From Steromphala cineraria (taxonomy: Eukaryota > Mollusca > Gastropoda > Trochida > Trochidae), in assembly GCA_916613615.1 (NCBI GenBank), contig OU744724.1, forward strand, positions 25,158,171 through 25,222,170: a DNA stretch of 64,000 nucleotides. Direction: 5' to 3'. Shown here in pieces: positions 47,441 to 59,683 of the stretch. The notes under the pieces were generated by a model. It saw only the letters and a program-made list of their open reading frames with translations, did not search any database and was not told the origin of the DNA. The translations under genes were made by a program, and so were the position numbers. Numbering within the stretch: position 1 is the first letter of the stretch; each line of letters begins with the position of its first letter.

Positions 47441-48452
47441 ATATGGATGGTAAGTAAGTTAGTCATTCACTGCAGTCATGACAAAGTATTGAGAAGTCAC
47501 CTCATTTACAGTCTATTTACAATCGACCGTTCCCCGAAGAATAAAATTGTAAATTTGTTATCTGTATCTCGGCTGGATTAAGTTCGATCCCGAAAAGAAA
47601 ATATTTTTAACAATTTTATTCATCGGAGTAACTTCGATTATAATCACACTGGTTAGATATAATACTTTATTTCAATTAAGATGATTTTTTTTTTTTCTAA
47701 CGAACGATGGCAAATGCGATACAATTTATACTGTTCGAGCATTATATGTTGGCACTAGCTTTTCAGCCTTCGCCTTATCTATTATGAAATCGAAGAGATA
47801 TTAGTTCCCAATAACGAAATTATAATTTGTACCATGTGAACCTTAAACGCCTCCATAGATAAAGGTTGTCCAGGCATGTTTGAATAACTCATACATAACG
47901 CTATACATGTCACTGTGATTTGACAAGTCGTCAATGCTCAGTAGAACTGAATGTTCTATCTATACAAAACACCCAAAGCAGGAGTACACGTAGCCTCTTG
48001 AGTGAATTCCCCCAAGCTAGTTGTATCGCACAATACGCCAACTTTTACACTCACTCTGTTTGTAGTTACCTGTTTGTCAAGTGGTCGACCTATTCGATCG
48101 TCGTATGGATTATTTCCCGACCATGTTTAGAGGTAATAACGTCCAGTTCTCCACGTGCTATAGAGGCACTTATTAACAGCTAACCAAATGTCGATAATTA
48201 CATATAGGAAGAACAACGGTACCAAGGCAATTTGCAGTGGATTGCTTGAACATTAGGGCTTCTTAGGAAAACTCGACATTGAGGATTAATGTAAGTGCTT
48301 TCAAACACGCCTGACAGTTTCATGTATGCGTATTGGAATGTAAGGAAGACTTGTCCAGAAATGGTTCATGAATTGTAAAACGGGATATTTCAAATCCTCA
48401 CGGTAAAGAGACCGTTTGAGAACTTAAGTCGAGGCGACACGAGGGGAAGGTG
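47441..48452. other. Upstream region of the DM9-like gene, nothing recognised
   Basis: No coding frame with family resemblance, RNA gene or repeat family is seen. The composition shifts from AT-rich to GC-rich at about 48420, immediately before the DM9-like gene. Confidence 0.45.
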
Positions 48453-48896
48453 ATGAGCGGATACGGATACAAGTACGTCCATAATGTGACCGGACATCCG
48501 CCCAGGGACGCCGTGAGTCTCGGGTGCCAGAACGACGGCGGCGGAAGGATGTGGACCGCTGTTGCCTACACGCAACATGGCGCAATTGGAGGAAAGGCCA
48601 ACAAGCATGGATGTTGGTTTTCTCTGAACGGACGGGAGCACAAAGCGGCAGATTTCTCATGGTTAACGGCGGCGGAAGGACGGATAGTTCCGGTCCGAAA
48701 CCGCGGGGTCGGACCACCTCATCGCGCCGTCGAGCTGGGACGACAGACGTACGACATGTCGCTTCAGTACGCCGCCATTGCAGTGTCGGACTACGGGCTG
48801 ATTCCCGGCCGTGCTGCCGGAAACACGTGTCACTACGGATTTGGCGGGAGAGAGTATGCAACTGCAGACTTCATGTGGCTTGCAGTGCTTGTGTAG
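48453..48896 (+). CDS. DM9-repeat (DUF3421-like) protein, intronless, 147 aa
   Basis: From ATG 48453 the frame runs to TAG with two similar repeats of about 60 residues: one with PPRDAVSLG, WTAVAYTQHGAIGGKA, HGCWFSLNGREHKAADFSWL; the other with PPHRAVELG, YAAIAVSDYGLIPGRA, CHYGFGGREYATADFMWL. The G-x-I-P-G-(K/R) then C-x(3)-(F/Y)-G-G-(R/K)-E-(H/Y) pattern is that of DM9 repeats; DM9-containing proteins in oysters are mannose-binding lectins with two tandem repeats. No signal peptide, which is also usual for that family. The gene is compact and GC-rich in an AT-rich setting. The opposite strand also carries open frames, but only this frame shows repeat and family structure. A retrocopy or an intron-poor native gene are both possible. 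Confidence 0.72.
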   Translation: MSGYGYKYVHNVTGHPPRDAVSLGCQNDGGGRMWTAVAYTQHGAIGGKANKHGCWFSLNGREHKAADFSWLTAAEGRIVPVRNRGVGPPHRAVELGRQTYDMSLQYAAIAVSDYGLIPGRAAGNTCHYGFGGREYATADFMWLAVLV

Positions 48897-51800
48897 TTTT
48901 ACTACTTTACTTAAGATAAATCAAGAAGCATTTTCAAAACATGATTTTATCAGACTTGATGATTACAAGAGTGTCTTTATTTCTAGTAAAAAAAGACTTA
49001 AAGAGCACTATGGAAATATTCTTCTTCTTTGTTTGTGAAGATTACCTCTGTATGTTGCAGTGATTGCAACGTATTTCTTTATGATTGTAGTGTTTATTTG
49101 TCATTTGTCATTTGTCAATTTTAGATTTCATTGCTTATCAAAAAGAATTCCTCTTAAAAAATAACGGTATCCCCTCATTGTTTGACCATTTCAATGATAA
49201 GTATGAATGAGGTATATTTGCATATATATTCTATGCAACAACAAAATCATTTATGTAACTCGCGACAGACGCGAAGCTGTCAGAGTTGAGACAGTTCCAA
49301 GATACATATTGCAGAAGATGATTTAGACTGTTACACAATGCATAGAGTACGAAAAAGGTATGACTGTAGGCAAAGATCAAATGTCAAACTTTGTGGCGTC
49401 CGTAATTCCCTTTAACATGTGTTTGTTTTAATTAAAAAAATCGTTTGATGTCTTGTCTAATACATTTCATTCTCTTTCCACATTTCAAGTCATGAACTGT
49501 TATCGAGCCTCTGTTTCTATTCACCGATTTTTTTGGCTAGAATTTGAGATGCCTGATTGGAGGCAATCTAAATTAATTATGCAATCATCAATTGTCTACT
49601 GAATCATGGCAAAGGCATTGTGATGTGAACCACCCTTTTCATGCGAGAAGCGTTGCCATTTGTTTGCAATCGAATGGTTTGTAGTGCAATTTTTTACCGC
49701 CTGGGGAAACCGGAACCCAAGGATTTGATCTAATAAGAACAGAGGCTTGATTAACATTTCATGACTTGATCTGCTTCCGTAAAAAGCTAAATATACCCAC
49801 TTACAGTTAGTGTTGATGCTTCACAACAAGCTACCTCCCACCCCCTACCCCCGCTGAGGAATTGAAAATCTCGCCCCAACAACCACCCGCAACCCCCCCC
49901 CCCCCCCCCCCCCCCTCCTTTTACTTATAACAATGAAAACTTTGGCCCCATAACTCCCGAAATTGGTTCTACAGGCCTCACCGCCTGTCTCTGAATGGCT
50001 GGAGCCCTTTGTCCCGTACTACCCGGCAATTATATTACTTCTCGCTGTATATGTTACCTTTTGTTTCACTTTGCCATTGTGTTTTGACCAAACTATTCCA
50101 TTGAAGTCTTATTTTTTCTAGTCATTTTCCAAAACAATTGTCCAAAACTGTGCTGGTGGCATTTGTTGTGTTCCCCTTCCTCCATCTGGTGCAAAATGTG
50201 CTAATAGTGGGTAGCTTGAAATTTAATTTCTGCATGTTAGTTGTATTACTTTTAGTCATGGCTATTGCCTAATTATCGAAATGACACTGTCAATGCACAA
50301 GTAACATAAACATACATTTCAACTCGTTTTAATCTTTATGAATTCATACTGTAATGTTATTAAGTATTTCTGTATTGGCCAAGTTGCAAGTATTATGTAA
50401 AAATATCCAGACCATTTTTTAACTATCAACCTCTATTTTTAAAACAAAATTATGTAAAAAATTGTCACATCCATAGTGGGAACTTCAAACTACCACATAT
50501 CTCTTCCTACATTGCGAAGATCGTCAAAGTTCCAAATGTGTAGGAGATGGAAAAGACATATGGCTAAATATTTGCAATTCGTTTTTAAATTTCATTTCAA
50601 ATCATTTATACAAGTTACATGAGTAGACAAATATATTTACAAAAGTAGTATTCCAATCATTGTTAACAGAGGCAAATGTATATAATATTTCATTATATGA
50701 AAATATGTAAAGTTTGTAGTAAGTCAAGTCAACATAAGAAGGCTTAATGGATATTTGCACTTGATGTCAATGTTTGTGTGCTTCAAGAAAACGCTTCATT
50801 TTGGAAAACAAAAAACTGATCTTAGAATCATTTTTATTAAAAATCATATCAACATTTTCATGTTCATTCATAACATCAACAAGATAATCTTTAATAAACC
50901 AATGAACACTCTAATCATTGCATTAGATTATTGCATATGTAGGATATAATATCATTATTTAGTAAGCTAGAGACAGGAATATATCTTGAAGATTAAGCGG
51001 CATATACTAAGCTATGATAGTGAATAAGCAGTGGTGATTACTCATAAACATTTCCTCTCCCTACATAAGCAAATACAATCGCAACTTATATAAGTAAAGA
51101 CTAGAAAGTAAAAAACCCAGAATAAGTAATGAACTTTTCCAGTCTCGTCATTCATTTTGTAACAGGGTTGTTGGTAATGTAAAAATGGATGACAAGTAAT
51201 GACTTTTTCAAGAATTTTACAAGTTGCGTCTCTTAAAATATAGTGCAGAACAAAAACAAAGCGATATAGTAGCAGGTAATAAAAACTTTATAAACATTTA
51301 AAACAAACAATTTGAAGTATATTAAAAGATGTTAAGTACTAGTTGAGCTACTTCATGTGTCATGTTAAGTAATTTTATACAAGCTCTAAATTTGTACCCC
51401 CTATTCTCGCAAAACTAGATAAAAGATTGAGCAAACCTTGTGATATATTTCAGAAAAATCCTAGTTCAACTCTAATGTCATACATTTAAAATATATATAT
51501 ATGAAAAAAAAATGCTTTAAATTTTCCCTGATATGGTGTAAAGTAACATCCCCATACAGCATTCATACAGAAAAAAAAACCATAACAAAACAACATAACA
51601 GGCTGATAAAACTAAAAAATATAAACATGTCCAAGTAAATTGCAGGGCAATTAATTTTAGGTTCCCATCTTGTAAAGCCCATACATAGAACCAGAGTAAC
51701 TCATAAAGGTTCAAAAGATAATAAAGTTCAGAAAAGAATTGCTTTTAACAGTAATCCATTAAAGTGGCAGAAATCCACTGACAAAGCCCTATTGAACTTG

Positions 51801-52060
51801 TCATATTTTATTTTTTATTTTACCATTAAGTTAACATTGTTTTAAAATTGTCTTACCCTTTGTTACCCAAAATATATATATTAAGAATCTAAGAGCCGTA
51901 AGTTGATGAACATTGATATATCGTTTGCTAAGTCTGAGGGAGCTTGGTACTAGTGAATGTCAGAATATTGAGGGCTTCAAAGCTGTCTGAGTCTGGGTCA
52001 ACGTGGATTCTTCAAAAATCCTGATCTCATTAAAATCAGATCAAACCTTTCACTCATACC
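48897..52060. other. Intergenic, AT-rich; one MITE, one poly(C) run
   Basis: No gene recognised. Contains the MITE copy at 49469-49787 and a C-run at 49893-49915. From 50000 to 52060 only AT-rich unique-looking DNA is seen. tattttattttttattttacc at about 51803-51823 would give AATAAA on the - strand and could end the galectin transcript. Confidence 0.5.
49469..49787. mobile_element. MITE family B, copy 1
   Basis: Ends (tcaagtcatgaactgttatcgagcctctgtt and the inverse aacagaggcttgattaacatttcatgacttga) and interior (aaaggcattgtgatgtgaaccaccctttt) match the copy at 54424-54748 in inverse orientation. Lone ends occur at 7790-7830 and 10195-10240. Confidence 0.75.
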
Positions 52061-52339
52061 TTGCTGTATTTCTTATATGAGTACTGTCCCTGTCAGGTGA
52101 CCTTTGCAGTCCAGCCATTCACGGAACAGAAGACAATCTTCTTTTATGAATAACTCTTGAGCAGGTGTCTGATAACTTGAATTTATGAAAAGATGGTAGG
52201 TCACAGGCAAAGCCCCTGACATAACCCCGATGGAGCAGTTATAGTTATAGGTTTGCCCTGATTTTAATGAGATTGCACTGATCAAGACCAACGATCTGAG
52301 TCTACAGGGACCATTCAATCTAGTACAGGAGGTCCCTCT

Positions 52340-55300
52340 TTACTGAATACGGACAGATGTAAGTCGCACATCTCCGTTGATGTTGAGGAAATCCACTCTG
52401 CTGATTGGCTGCAGACGATGGTTGAACTCAAGGAAGTGCTGATTGTTGACAGCTACCTGTTCACAGAAATACAGACATACAGGATTCTACATTATTCTTA
52501 AGTTTCTTATACATGATATTGGACAAAAGTTACATATCTTAATAATGATTTTGATAAGGTTTTCAATATAAACATTTTTACCAGGGTTTTCGGAAAGCAA
52601 ACCAAGGGCTTTCATAGAAAGAAAAGGTTTTTTGAAAAGTGAACTGTGACAGCAAATAAGAGCCCTGTGTTATATTTGAAAGAATGGGCTTGTATTTGTA
52701 TTTACTTTATGAATTTTGAGAGTATGTTTTCACAAAAACCGGGAACCCATATTTTCATAATTTCAAAAACAGTTTCGTCAACCATAGGTAATAAGTTGAG
52801 CGCCTTGAGCAACCACTAGTGGATGGATATGTGCGCTATATAAATAATCATATAATAAAAAAAATGTAAAAAGTTCAAAGATCTAGGTCAACCCTGCCTG
52901 AATCTGAGCTAAGTCAACCAATATCGACCATGTTGGGTTTTGATGCCTAAGTTCAAACCAAAGATATAGAGAAAACTGCAGTTTTCCTACCTTGATAGAA
53001 GCCGTCTCAATCAGGATGATCATGTCGAAGTTGACGTTTGGCATGAAGGGGAAATGGGTCTGGTGCCGCTCCTCCGTGCCCCATGTGCCCCCAACCTTGT
53101 GTGTGCGGACCGTCTGATTGTACACACCGCCGTAGTTGAAGCGCAAATCGAAGTGGAAGGCAATGTCACCCTGCTCACTTGGTCCACACATCAGGTTGAC
53201 AGTGAATCTGGTGTGGAGGATGACATTTTGGTTACACAAGGACCTTTGCACTGTGATACATGGATAGCAACATTGTCATATGAGAACAGCAACAGTGTTA
53301 AACACAAATAGTAGGATTCTCATACATGGACAGCATACATGGTCCTATTTTTAGAACTACATTGTAATAAAAGGGATAATAACCTTTTTATTATTGTGTG
53401 GATAGTAACATTGTGATACATAAATAGCAACATTGCAACATTTGGAGAAATTTATTTTGATACAAAATTTATAACTACATTGTGACTCATGTATAACAAC
53501 ATTGTGATACTTGGATTAACACAACATTGTTATCATATACCTAAAACAGTTGTTATTGGAAATTATATATACCGGGTAAGTAAAATATTCAAAAGGCAAA
53601 ACTTTTTTACATCACCAAAAAGAACAAAACTTTAAAAGTATCGGTTAACACTTCTCTAATTTTGTTTTGTGTCTTAACATTTATTCAAGAAAAACAAGAC
53701 TTTCTTTAGTTCCAATATATCCATTAGATACTTGGTTTCAAATGATAACTTGTGATAAAATTCACATTGCCCTCAAGAAGCACCTATTTCTAATCATACA
53801 CTAATATGACTTTATTTGTTGTTATATGAATGATTCTTGCCAGGGCAATATATCTGTCAGTCTCATTTAAATTGGCCTTGTTCCGAGGAATAAAAGTTCA
53901 AAGATATTAACTCTATCGAGAATCGAACTTATTATTTCGACAGGTTTCCTCTACACTAGGTCTGACCGCAGCCCTGTAGGTCGCATGTCCTTATGCTTAC
54001 TCAGTTAACCAATCACAAGCCCTCGGTATCAACTGGAGGCAAGAAACTCATGTTAACCATGCTTTAAACATGATCACCGTTAGCGGTCTTATAAGTGAAC
54101 AATGTGATTGGTCTGGAAAAGATTGAGAGGAAGGGAGGTGCGGTCAGACCTAGTGTAGAGGATTTCATATCTCCCTAGAGTTGATATTTCAAATATTTTA
54201 TTCCTCGCAACTAGGTCAATTTTAATCAGACTGTATCTGTCAGATGGTATAAGTACCTTGACACGTTGGGGTTGGGGATTCCGCTGACGTAGATCATACG
54301 GCCAGGGAACAGACCTCCAGGGATACTGGCAGTGTAGGGCACGGGCTGGAACAGTCACAGAATAACAACACATGGAGAAAAATTTGTATTTTTGTTATTT
54401 TTGATTTACTAATAAGTCATAATTCTCTCCTCACAGAGGTAGATCAAGTCATGAAATGTTGATTGAGCCTCTGTTCTTATTAGACCAAATATGCAGGTTC
54501 CAGCAATTTCCCCTGGTGGAACAAATTGCACCACAATCTGTTTGAATTTTTAACAAAGGACAACACTTTTCACATAGAAAGGGTGGTTCATATCACAATG
54601 CCTTTGCCATGATACAGTTGCCAAAATGATGATTATAGAACAGCGTCGCTGATTGCTCAACTAACTTTGATTGCCTCCAACAAACTTGGCAAAATAGAAC
54701 AGAGGCTTAATCAACATTTTATGACTTTATCTGCCTCTGTGGGGAAAATAAGTTATTTGTTTAGGTTTATATCCAAAAGTTAAACTTTGAACCGTAACTG
54801 TATATCACTGAATACTCAGTGTTTTAGTTTCTACAAGCAAGCAGGACTTGTGGTTTAAAAATTCAATCAGGTATCTATGACAAGCCCTGCAATGTGAAGA
54901 CAGTATCTAAAGTCACACAAACAAACTGGGCTTGCTGACGTCTTCTCCAACAAGCCGAATCTGAATGTAACCAGCAATTAGCAGGTGAGGAGGCTTTTTC
55001 TAATACTGAATGTGCTATACTGAAAGTCTTATGTATATGGACCAGGGACCTTTCATATGATTAACATCTTTGACCATGATCACACTTATAATAAAACAAA
55101 ATTTTATAAAATTAACTTTACCACAAATAGTTAAAGCTTCAAACAGTAGAGCCATTGGCTCTGTAGCTCAAGATCACTGTGGTATGGCAAATGTGGTTCC
55201 CCCCTTTGTAGGTACCACAGGGTCATCAAATGTACAATTTCGAATCCTCATTACCTAACTAAGGGGTCTGTATACAAGATTTATGCCTTATGAGAATAAG

Positions 55301-58300
55301 ACAAAAATAGGTCTATTAGGGGTCACAGGGTCATAGGGTCACGGACGGACGCCGGACTCCATGCCATACCATTTGCCCATCGGGCCTTGCAGGCCAGATG
55401 AGCTAAAAAGCTAAGAGATCTACATGCAGCCAGGTACCGAGGTACCAGCCACTCACCGGGTTGTAGACAGCCGGTGCTGCAGGGTACCCTGGAGCCGGGG
55501 CCGGAGCCTGTCACATGACAAACACAGGGTTAAAGTGATAGGGTTGGTAAAGTCAAAAGTCTTTTGCATTTATACAGCTTATTATTTTTAGGAAAAAAAG
55601 CAATAAAGATAAAATAATAATGTGAAAATAAAAAATGAATAATGAATATTTTACTTAGATTAGATGGGAATATTAAGAAATGTAACAAATGTAAATAATA
55701 AGGATACATTGAGAATGAATATTCGTTCAGTCTTAGTAAACCTAGCCTCAATAATACTCGCTATACTCCCATACTGAGTCTAGTGAGATACAGTAAGAGG
55801 TTGTGTTAGCTGACCTTTCGGCGACCTATGACCCTTCAATGTTATAGTGCCAAAGCAGACTATTGCTGCATGGTAAGTCGAGCCATGATTGGTCAATTCG
55901 ATAAGTCAGCTGTTGTGAGCTGTTAAAACACCTAGCTAGACTCAAAATGGGAGTATTATTGAGGCTAGGTTTACTTAGACTGATATATGTACAACCCGCA
56001 CGATTATTCAGCATTTCTGTTCACGAATATTAAAACACCTGATTGTCTGTCAAGATGAAAGGCAAGTCATGGAATTTTGAAAGGTGCAGGAAATGATGGC
56101 ATGCTTAGAGAGAAGGGGAATATTTCTTAAAAGTTGAAAAAAGGGGCATTTTAACCGAATGAATGAAGGTGAAGCTTCCATTGAAAGACCATAACACAAA
56201 ACAAAGATTACCAGAAGCATCTAAAGATCATGTATTATTTAAAGCACTAAGAAATTAAAGGGAGATAACTCACAGCGCCTCCCTGGAACTTGACATAGCT
56301 GATGTTGACCTCACCAATAATGACGAGATACTGAACGCTCTCCTTTGGGATACGATGGTGGAAGTTGCAGAAGTGTCGTCCATTAATCGATATCTGGGAT
56401 CAATAAAGTCAATCAAATTGTAAGAATTCATACCATGTCAATTCAAAGAGCACCATTATTTGGACAAAATTAAATCTAAAGAAAAAGAAAATTTGTTACT
56501 ACGGTAATAGCAAGAAAATGATTTTTAATAAAACAAGATGTGTTTGTGAAACACGAATGCCCCCGGATGCATATGTCAAGTATCAAAGACCTAGCTCCGA
56601 CCAATCAAAAGTTATGACCAAGGTTAAAGTTTTTGTGGACAAACGGACAGACAGACGGACAGACAGACGGACAGACGGACGGACTTGTAGACGGACAGGT
56701 GAAAAACAATATACCCCTGGAATCTCCGATTCGGGGGCATAAAAATGCAGAAAAGCCATATACAGTTGAGCTATGCTTATCAATTTCCCTACTTCAAGTG
56801 ATTTAAAGGTGTACACACAAAAATGGTTGCAAATGGTTTTTGCTTTCTAAAGACTGTATGTTATTGGATTGAGTAAAGAGATATTGGGACTTTGGACCTA
56901 ACACATGTAACATAAACTAAAAAAAATAATTCCAACCATGCTACTATCCTTTTAAAGGGGCAGTAGCATGTTTTTTGATAATTTTATATCCTAAAATTTT
57001 CACTGATAATTGTAAGTTAATGTTAAAAGTATTATTTTGACAGTGTCAAAAATCTCATTACACAAGTAATTACACAAGATTCATATAAAATACCCTGGCG
57101 GCCATTTTGTGTGAACACCTTTTATTCATTTTGTGTATGAAAAAGGAATCGTATAGCTAAATTTTACATTATATCTTTGAATTATTACTGCTCCATTTAG
57201 TTCAAATACATTGTCTTTCAATTGGAACCATTAATTTTCATTTTCCTGACATCCCCTTATATTCCCCTAAAAACATGCTACTGCCCCTTTAACGTGTTAG
57301 AAATGGTTACAAATTGTCATATTAGTCGACAAACAGGTTCACAATCTTGAACACCTACAATGAACTCCATCTGATTAAAATCGATCAGGAATATAAATCT
57401 GCTCCAAGGAATAAACTCTATATAATAATAACTCCATTGGATTTCAAACTTAATCAAGCTTTGTCTCATGTTTCTAAGTGAGACTCATATTGCCAATCGC
57501 AGGGACTCTGCCAAAATCTCTCAGTATCAAGCTAGGAGCAGATAACTCCAGTGTACCGTTCATTATGCATGATTGCTGCTAAATGCTTTTGCTATTGGAT
57601 CAGTGATGACTGGGTTTGTCTGCGCTAAGCTGGTAACAGCAACCCACGAGTAGATTGGCTGAATTCACACTTTGCAGAGGGAAAGCTGTCCAATAGAACA
57701 AGTTTGATACCCGGTAAACTTACCATTAATAATTTCAAACTTTTATTCCCCGGAACAGGGTTCATTTTATTTAGACTTCCATGAATTGGATCAAATCATT
57801 ACAGTCTAATCATGGCCTAATGCAGACAAAGCATTAGAATGCCTGTAACATTTATACCAAACCATTGATCTCACCTTGTAATGGTGAGGGTCGGCAAGGA
57901 AGATGATCTCGAAGGGGGTTCCCTTCTGAAAGGGGAATCCATTCCCCCTCTCTTCAGCGCCCCAGCTCCCGTACTGCTGGTGGTTGCGAATGACAGCGCG
58001 GTCGTGGAAGCGCGGATTGAAGTGAAGCGCGACGTCACCTATCGGGTTCATCTGGGGGGTCAGTGACAGGTTGATGCTGAAACTGAGGACCAGAAACAAA
58101 ATAATATACCTCATTATCTTAAAAATTGCTTCCAAAAAATGTTGATTCCAAATCAAGTTATTTTATTATTCAAGTTATCTTTTTAAAAAAATATCAATTC
58201 CTATCCAAAGATTTAATATTCAAAAGAAATATTTTGGTGCCAAGCCACATCACCTTTCAGAGTCCACTACAATTATCTCAGATAGCATAAATATAATATA

Positions 58301-58524
58301 ACACATTAGCAAAACAAAAAAGCAAGCCTTTTTTGACAGGAAAATTGCTTTATATATTTGTTGAAGCACTTATAAAATATACTAGATTAACGAAAATCTA
58401 ATCAAACACATTTCCATAGTACAAAGACCACTGACTTGTTCTGATGGTGATGGCAAGTTCCCTGGATGACGACCATCTTCCCATTCTGCAGACCACCGGG
58501 GATGGGGCAGTTGTACGGGATGGT
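52340..58524 (-). CDS. Tandem-repeat galectin, two CRDs, 7 exons seen, 5' end missing
   Basis: Exons on the - strand: 58436-58524 (89 nt), 57875-58082 (208), 56274-56393 (120), 55457-55507 (51), 54257-54345 (89), 52991-53207 (217), 52340-52456 (117 with TAA). All boundaries have AG/GT and phases fit without a break. CRD1 (first three exons): IPGGLQNGKMVVI, HFNPRF, VIRN, WGAEER, GRHFCNFHHR. The 51-nt exon is a linker APAPAPGYPAAPAVYNP. CRD2: IPGGLFPGRMIYV, HFDLRF, VYN, WGTEER, NQHFLEFNHR, ending SVRIQ. Galectins bind beta-galactosides through H-x-N-x-R, V-x-N and W-x-x-E-x-R; CRD1 keeps all, CRD2 has D-L in place of N-P. No signal peptide is visible, as usual. The start exon was not found; a DIRS element lies just upstream, so it is probably beyond the window. 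More CRDs upstream cannot be excluded. Confidence 0.92.
53255..53545. repeat. Diverged short tandem repeat in a galectin intron
   Basis: Variants of gatacatggatagcaacattgt recur irregularly about every 40 to 80 bp. Low conservation. Confidence 0.4.
53858..54233. mobile_element. MITE family C with ~110-bp inverted ends (galectin intron)
   Basis: The left half cagtctcatttaaattgg ... ccgaggaataaa ... cctctacactaggtctgaccg is mirrored at the right by cggtcagacctagtgtagagg ... tttattcctcgcaactagg ... aatcagactg. A related pair of ends (gattaaaatcga..ccaaggaataaac and tttattccccggaacagg) lies at 57366-57776. Confidence 0.65.
54424..54748. mobile_element. MITE family B, copy 2 (galectin intron)
   Basis: The terminal inverted repeat ccacagaggcagatcaagtc-like sequence continues to gcctctgttct at both ends (about 50 bp, some mismatches). 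The interior matches 49469-49787 reversed. Confidence 0.8.
55185..55415. repeat. Dispersed repeat, copy 2 (partner at 19180-19500)
   Basis: Shares tcatcaaatgtacaatttcgaatcctcatta-like sequence and the end caggccagatgagctaaaaagct with the copy at 19.2 kb. Located in a galectin intron beside the linker exon. Confidence 0.65.
56520..56745. repeat. Dispersed repeat with (CGGACAGA)n core
   Basis: aaacacgaatgcccccgga at the left and tccgattcgggggcat at the right are mutually inverted, with a CGGACAGA/CGGACGGA microsatellite at about 56641-56700. In a galectin intron. Class unknown. Confidence 0.6.
56952..57292. mobile_element. TTAA-flanked MITE, copy 2 (galectin intron)
   Basis: Same ends (AGGGGCAGTAGCA) and interior as 18274-18637, again with TTAA on both sides. 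A small internal deletion explains the shorter length. Confidence 0.85.
57366..57776. mobile_element. Probable MITE family C, second member
   Basis: The ends resemble those at 53858-54233 (aaggaataaa at left, tttattccccggaacaggg at right, both beside gattaaaat/attttattt-like sequence). The interior differs. Low certainty. Confidence 0.4.
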
Positions 58525-58904
58525 CTGCAATGGTACAATACAAGCATCTTAAAGAGACACATCAGGATTTGAATCATATATCATTTTGCTTTGATACCAA
58601 TTTAGATGACATGATTCATTTCATTAATCAAAGGATCTCACAAATTCATCTCAAACTGGCCAACAAACAATACATCCTTGTCTTCAATGAAAACCTAAAA
58701 ACAGACATTCATGATTCACACTTTCAATTTACATGGATACTAGTTATATAACCTATTTAACAGTATCAACTCGTAAATGTCATTTCTGAATGCATACCCT
58801 AATTTTCCAAGATAATGTTTGACTGAGTGACGTGCATCACTGTCCAGTTATCCATCATAATTGATAATTTCAGAAGCACATGTAATGTGTGAACTGAAAT
58901 TGGA

Positions 58905-59040
58905 ATTTCATTAATAAAACGAAGTAGATGTGATAGCGGTGTCTTCATCATATGTTACTAAAAATAGGCCAAGTTCAAAGATCGAGATCTCGTTAACGAG
59001 AGCGAGACTAAATTACCCATAAGCCCTTCTTCATTATGCC
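58905..59040. repeat. DIRS left inverted terminal repeat
   Basis: Reverse complement of 63863-64000 over about 136 bp with few differences; shared core includes gagatctcgttaacgagag (itself palindromic) and cataagcccttcttcat. A further 46 bp outward (58859-58904) have no counterpart at the right end but are present in the internal complementary region. Confidence 0.92.
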
Positions 59041-59552
59041 GAAGAGCTAGAAAAAACAAGAAGAGTAGTTCTCACTTGAAGTTTAATCATGATTAAACTT
59101 AAACCTGCATCATATGCAGTGGTTAGTGGTTACAAATAAATGCGAACGCGTTTAAATGAGTATTGAGTCATCTCAAGGAAAGAGATACAGGACTAGAAAG
59201 TATCCGGTACTTGTACTCCGGGTCAAATTAACAGTCAATATATTCCCCTGGTCCTGGGAAAGTCAAACATAAACTGATAAATCCTGGATCATCTCTTAAA
59301 GCAAACACAAAACAGGCCGTCCTTCCTGTCAGCCTAACTTAACATGTAAAACCAGGTCATCCCTTCTGGTCAGGTCACAGCGTCCTAGGTCACAACGACC
59401 CAGGTCATCTTGTCTAAGGTCGCCTTAGGTCATCCTGCTGATCATGCAGATCTCTTAGTTAGGATCCCCCCATGAGACTTTGGGTTACCTCTGCAAAATA
59501 AAGAGCAGATCAGTCAAACAATTACTGCAATCGGGTGGGTCAAGAAATGGGT
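59041..59552. other. DIRS non-coding region between left ITR and internal repeat
   Basis: No ORF. Contains a run of related aggtcatcc / aggtcacagcgtcc motifs at about 59354-59435. Probably 3' untranslated DNA of the element. Confidence 0.5.
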
Positions 59553-59672
59553 GGGGCTATCACATCTACTTCGTTTTATTAATGAAATTCCAATTTAAGT
59601 TCACACATTACATGTGCTTCTGAAATTATCAATTTCACTGCATAAAACTCCGTAGATGTGATAGCGGTGACT
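59553..59672. repeat. DIRS internal complementary region (circle-junction template)
   Basis: 59553-59632 is the reverse complement of 58859-58937, and 59630-59672 is the reverse complement of about 63958-64000, meeting at ttatcaatttcactgc. In DIRS models this region bridges the ends of the cDNA to complete a circle before YR-mediated integration. Confidence 0.9.
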
Positions 59673-59683
59673 TTAAAGCCTTG

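Noticed and set aside
48390..48861. Two open frames on the - strand over the DM9-like gene
   Set aside because: High GC keeps several frames open. Only the + frame shows two internal repeats and DM9 pattern residues.
50755..50949. 64-codon open frame
   Set aside because: AT-rich, no domain, no splice or repeat context; expected by chance.
53054..53311. Open frame on the + strand
   Set aside because: Antisense shadow of the galectin CRD2 exon 52991-53207.
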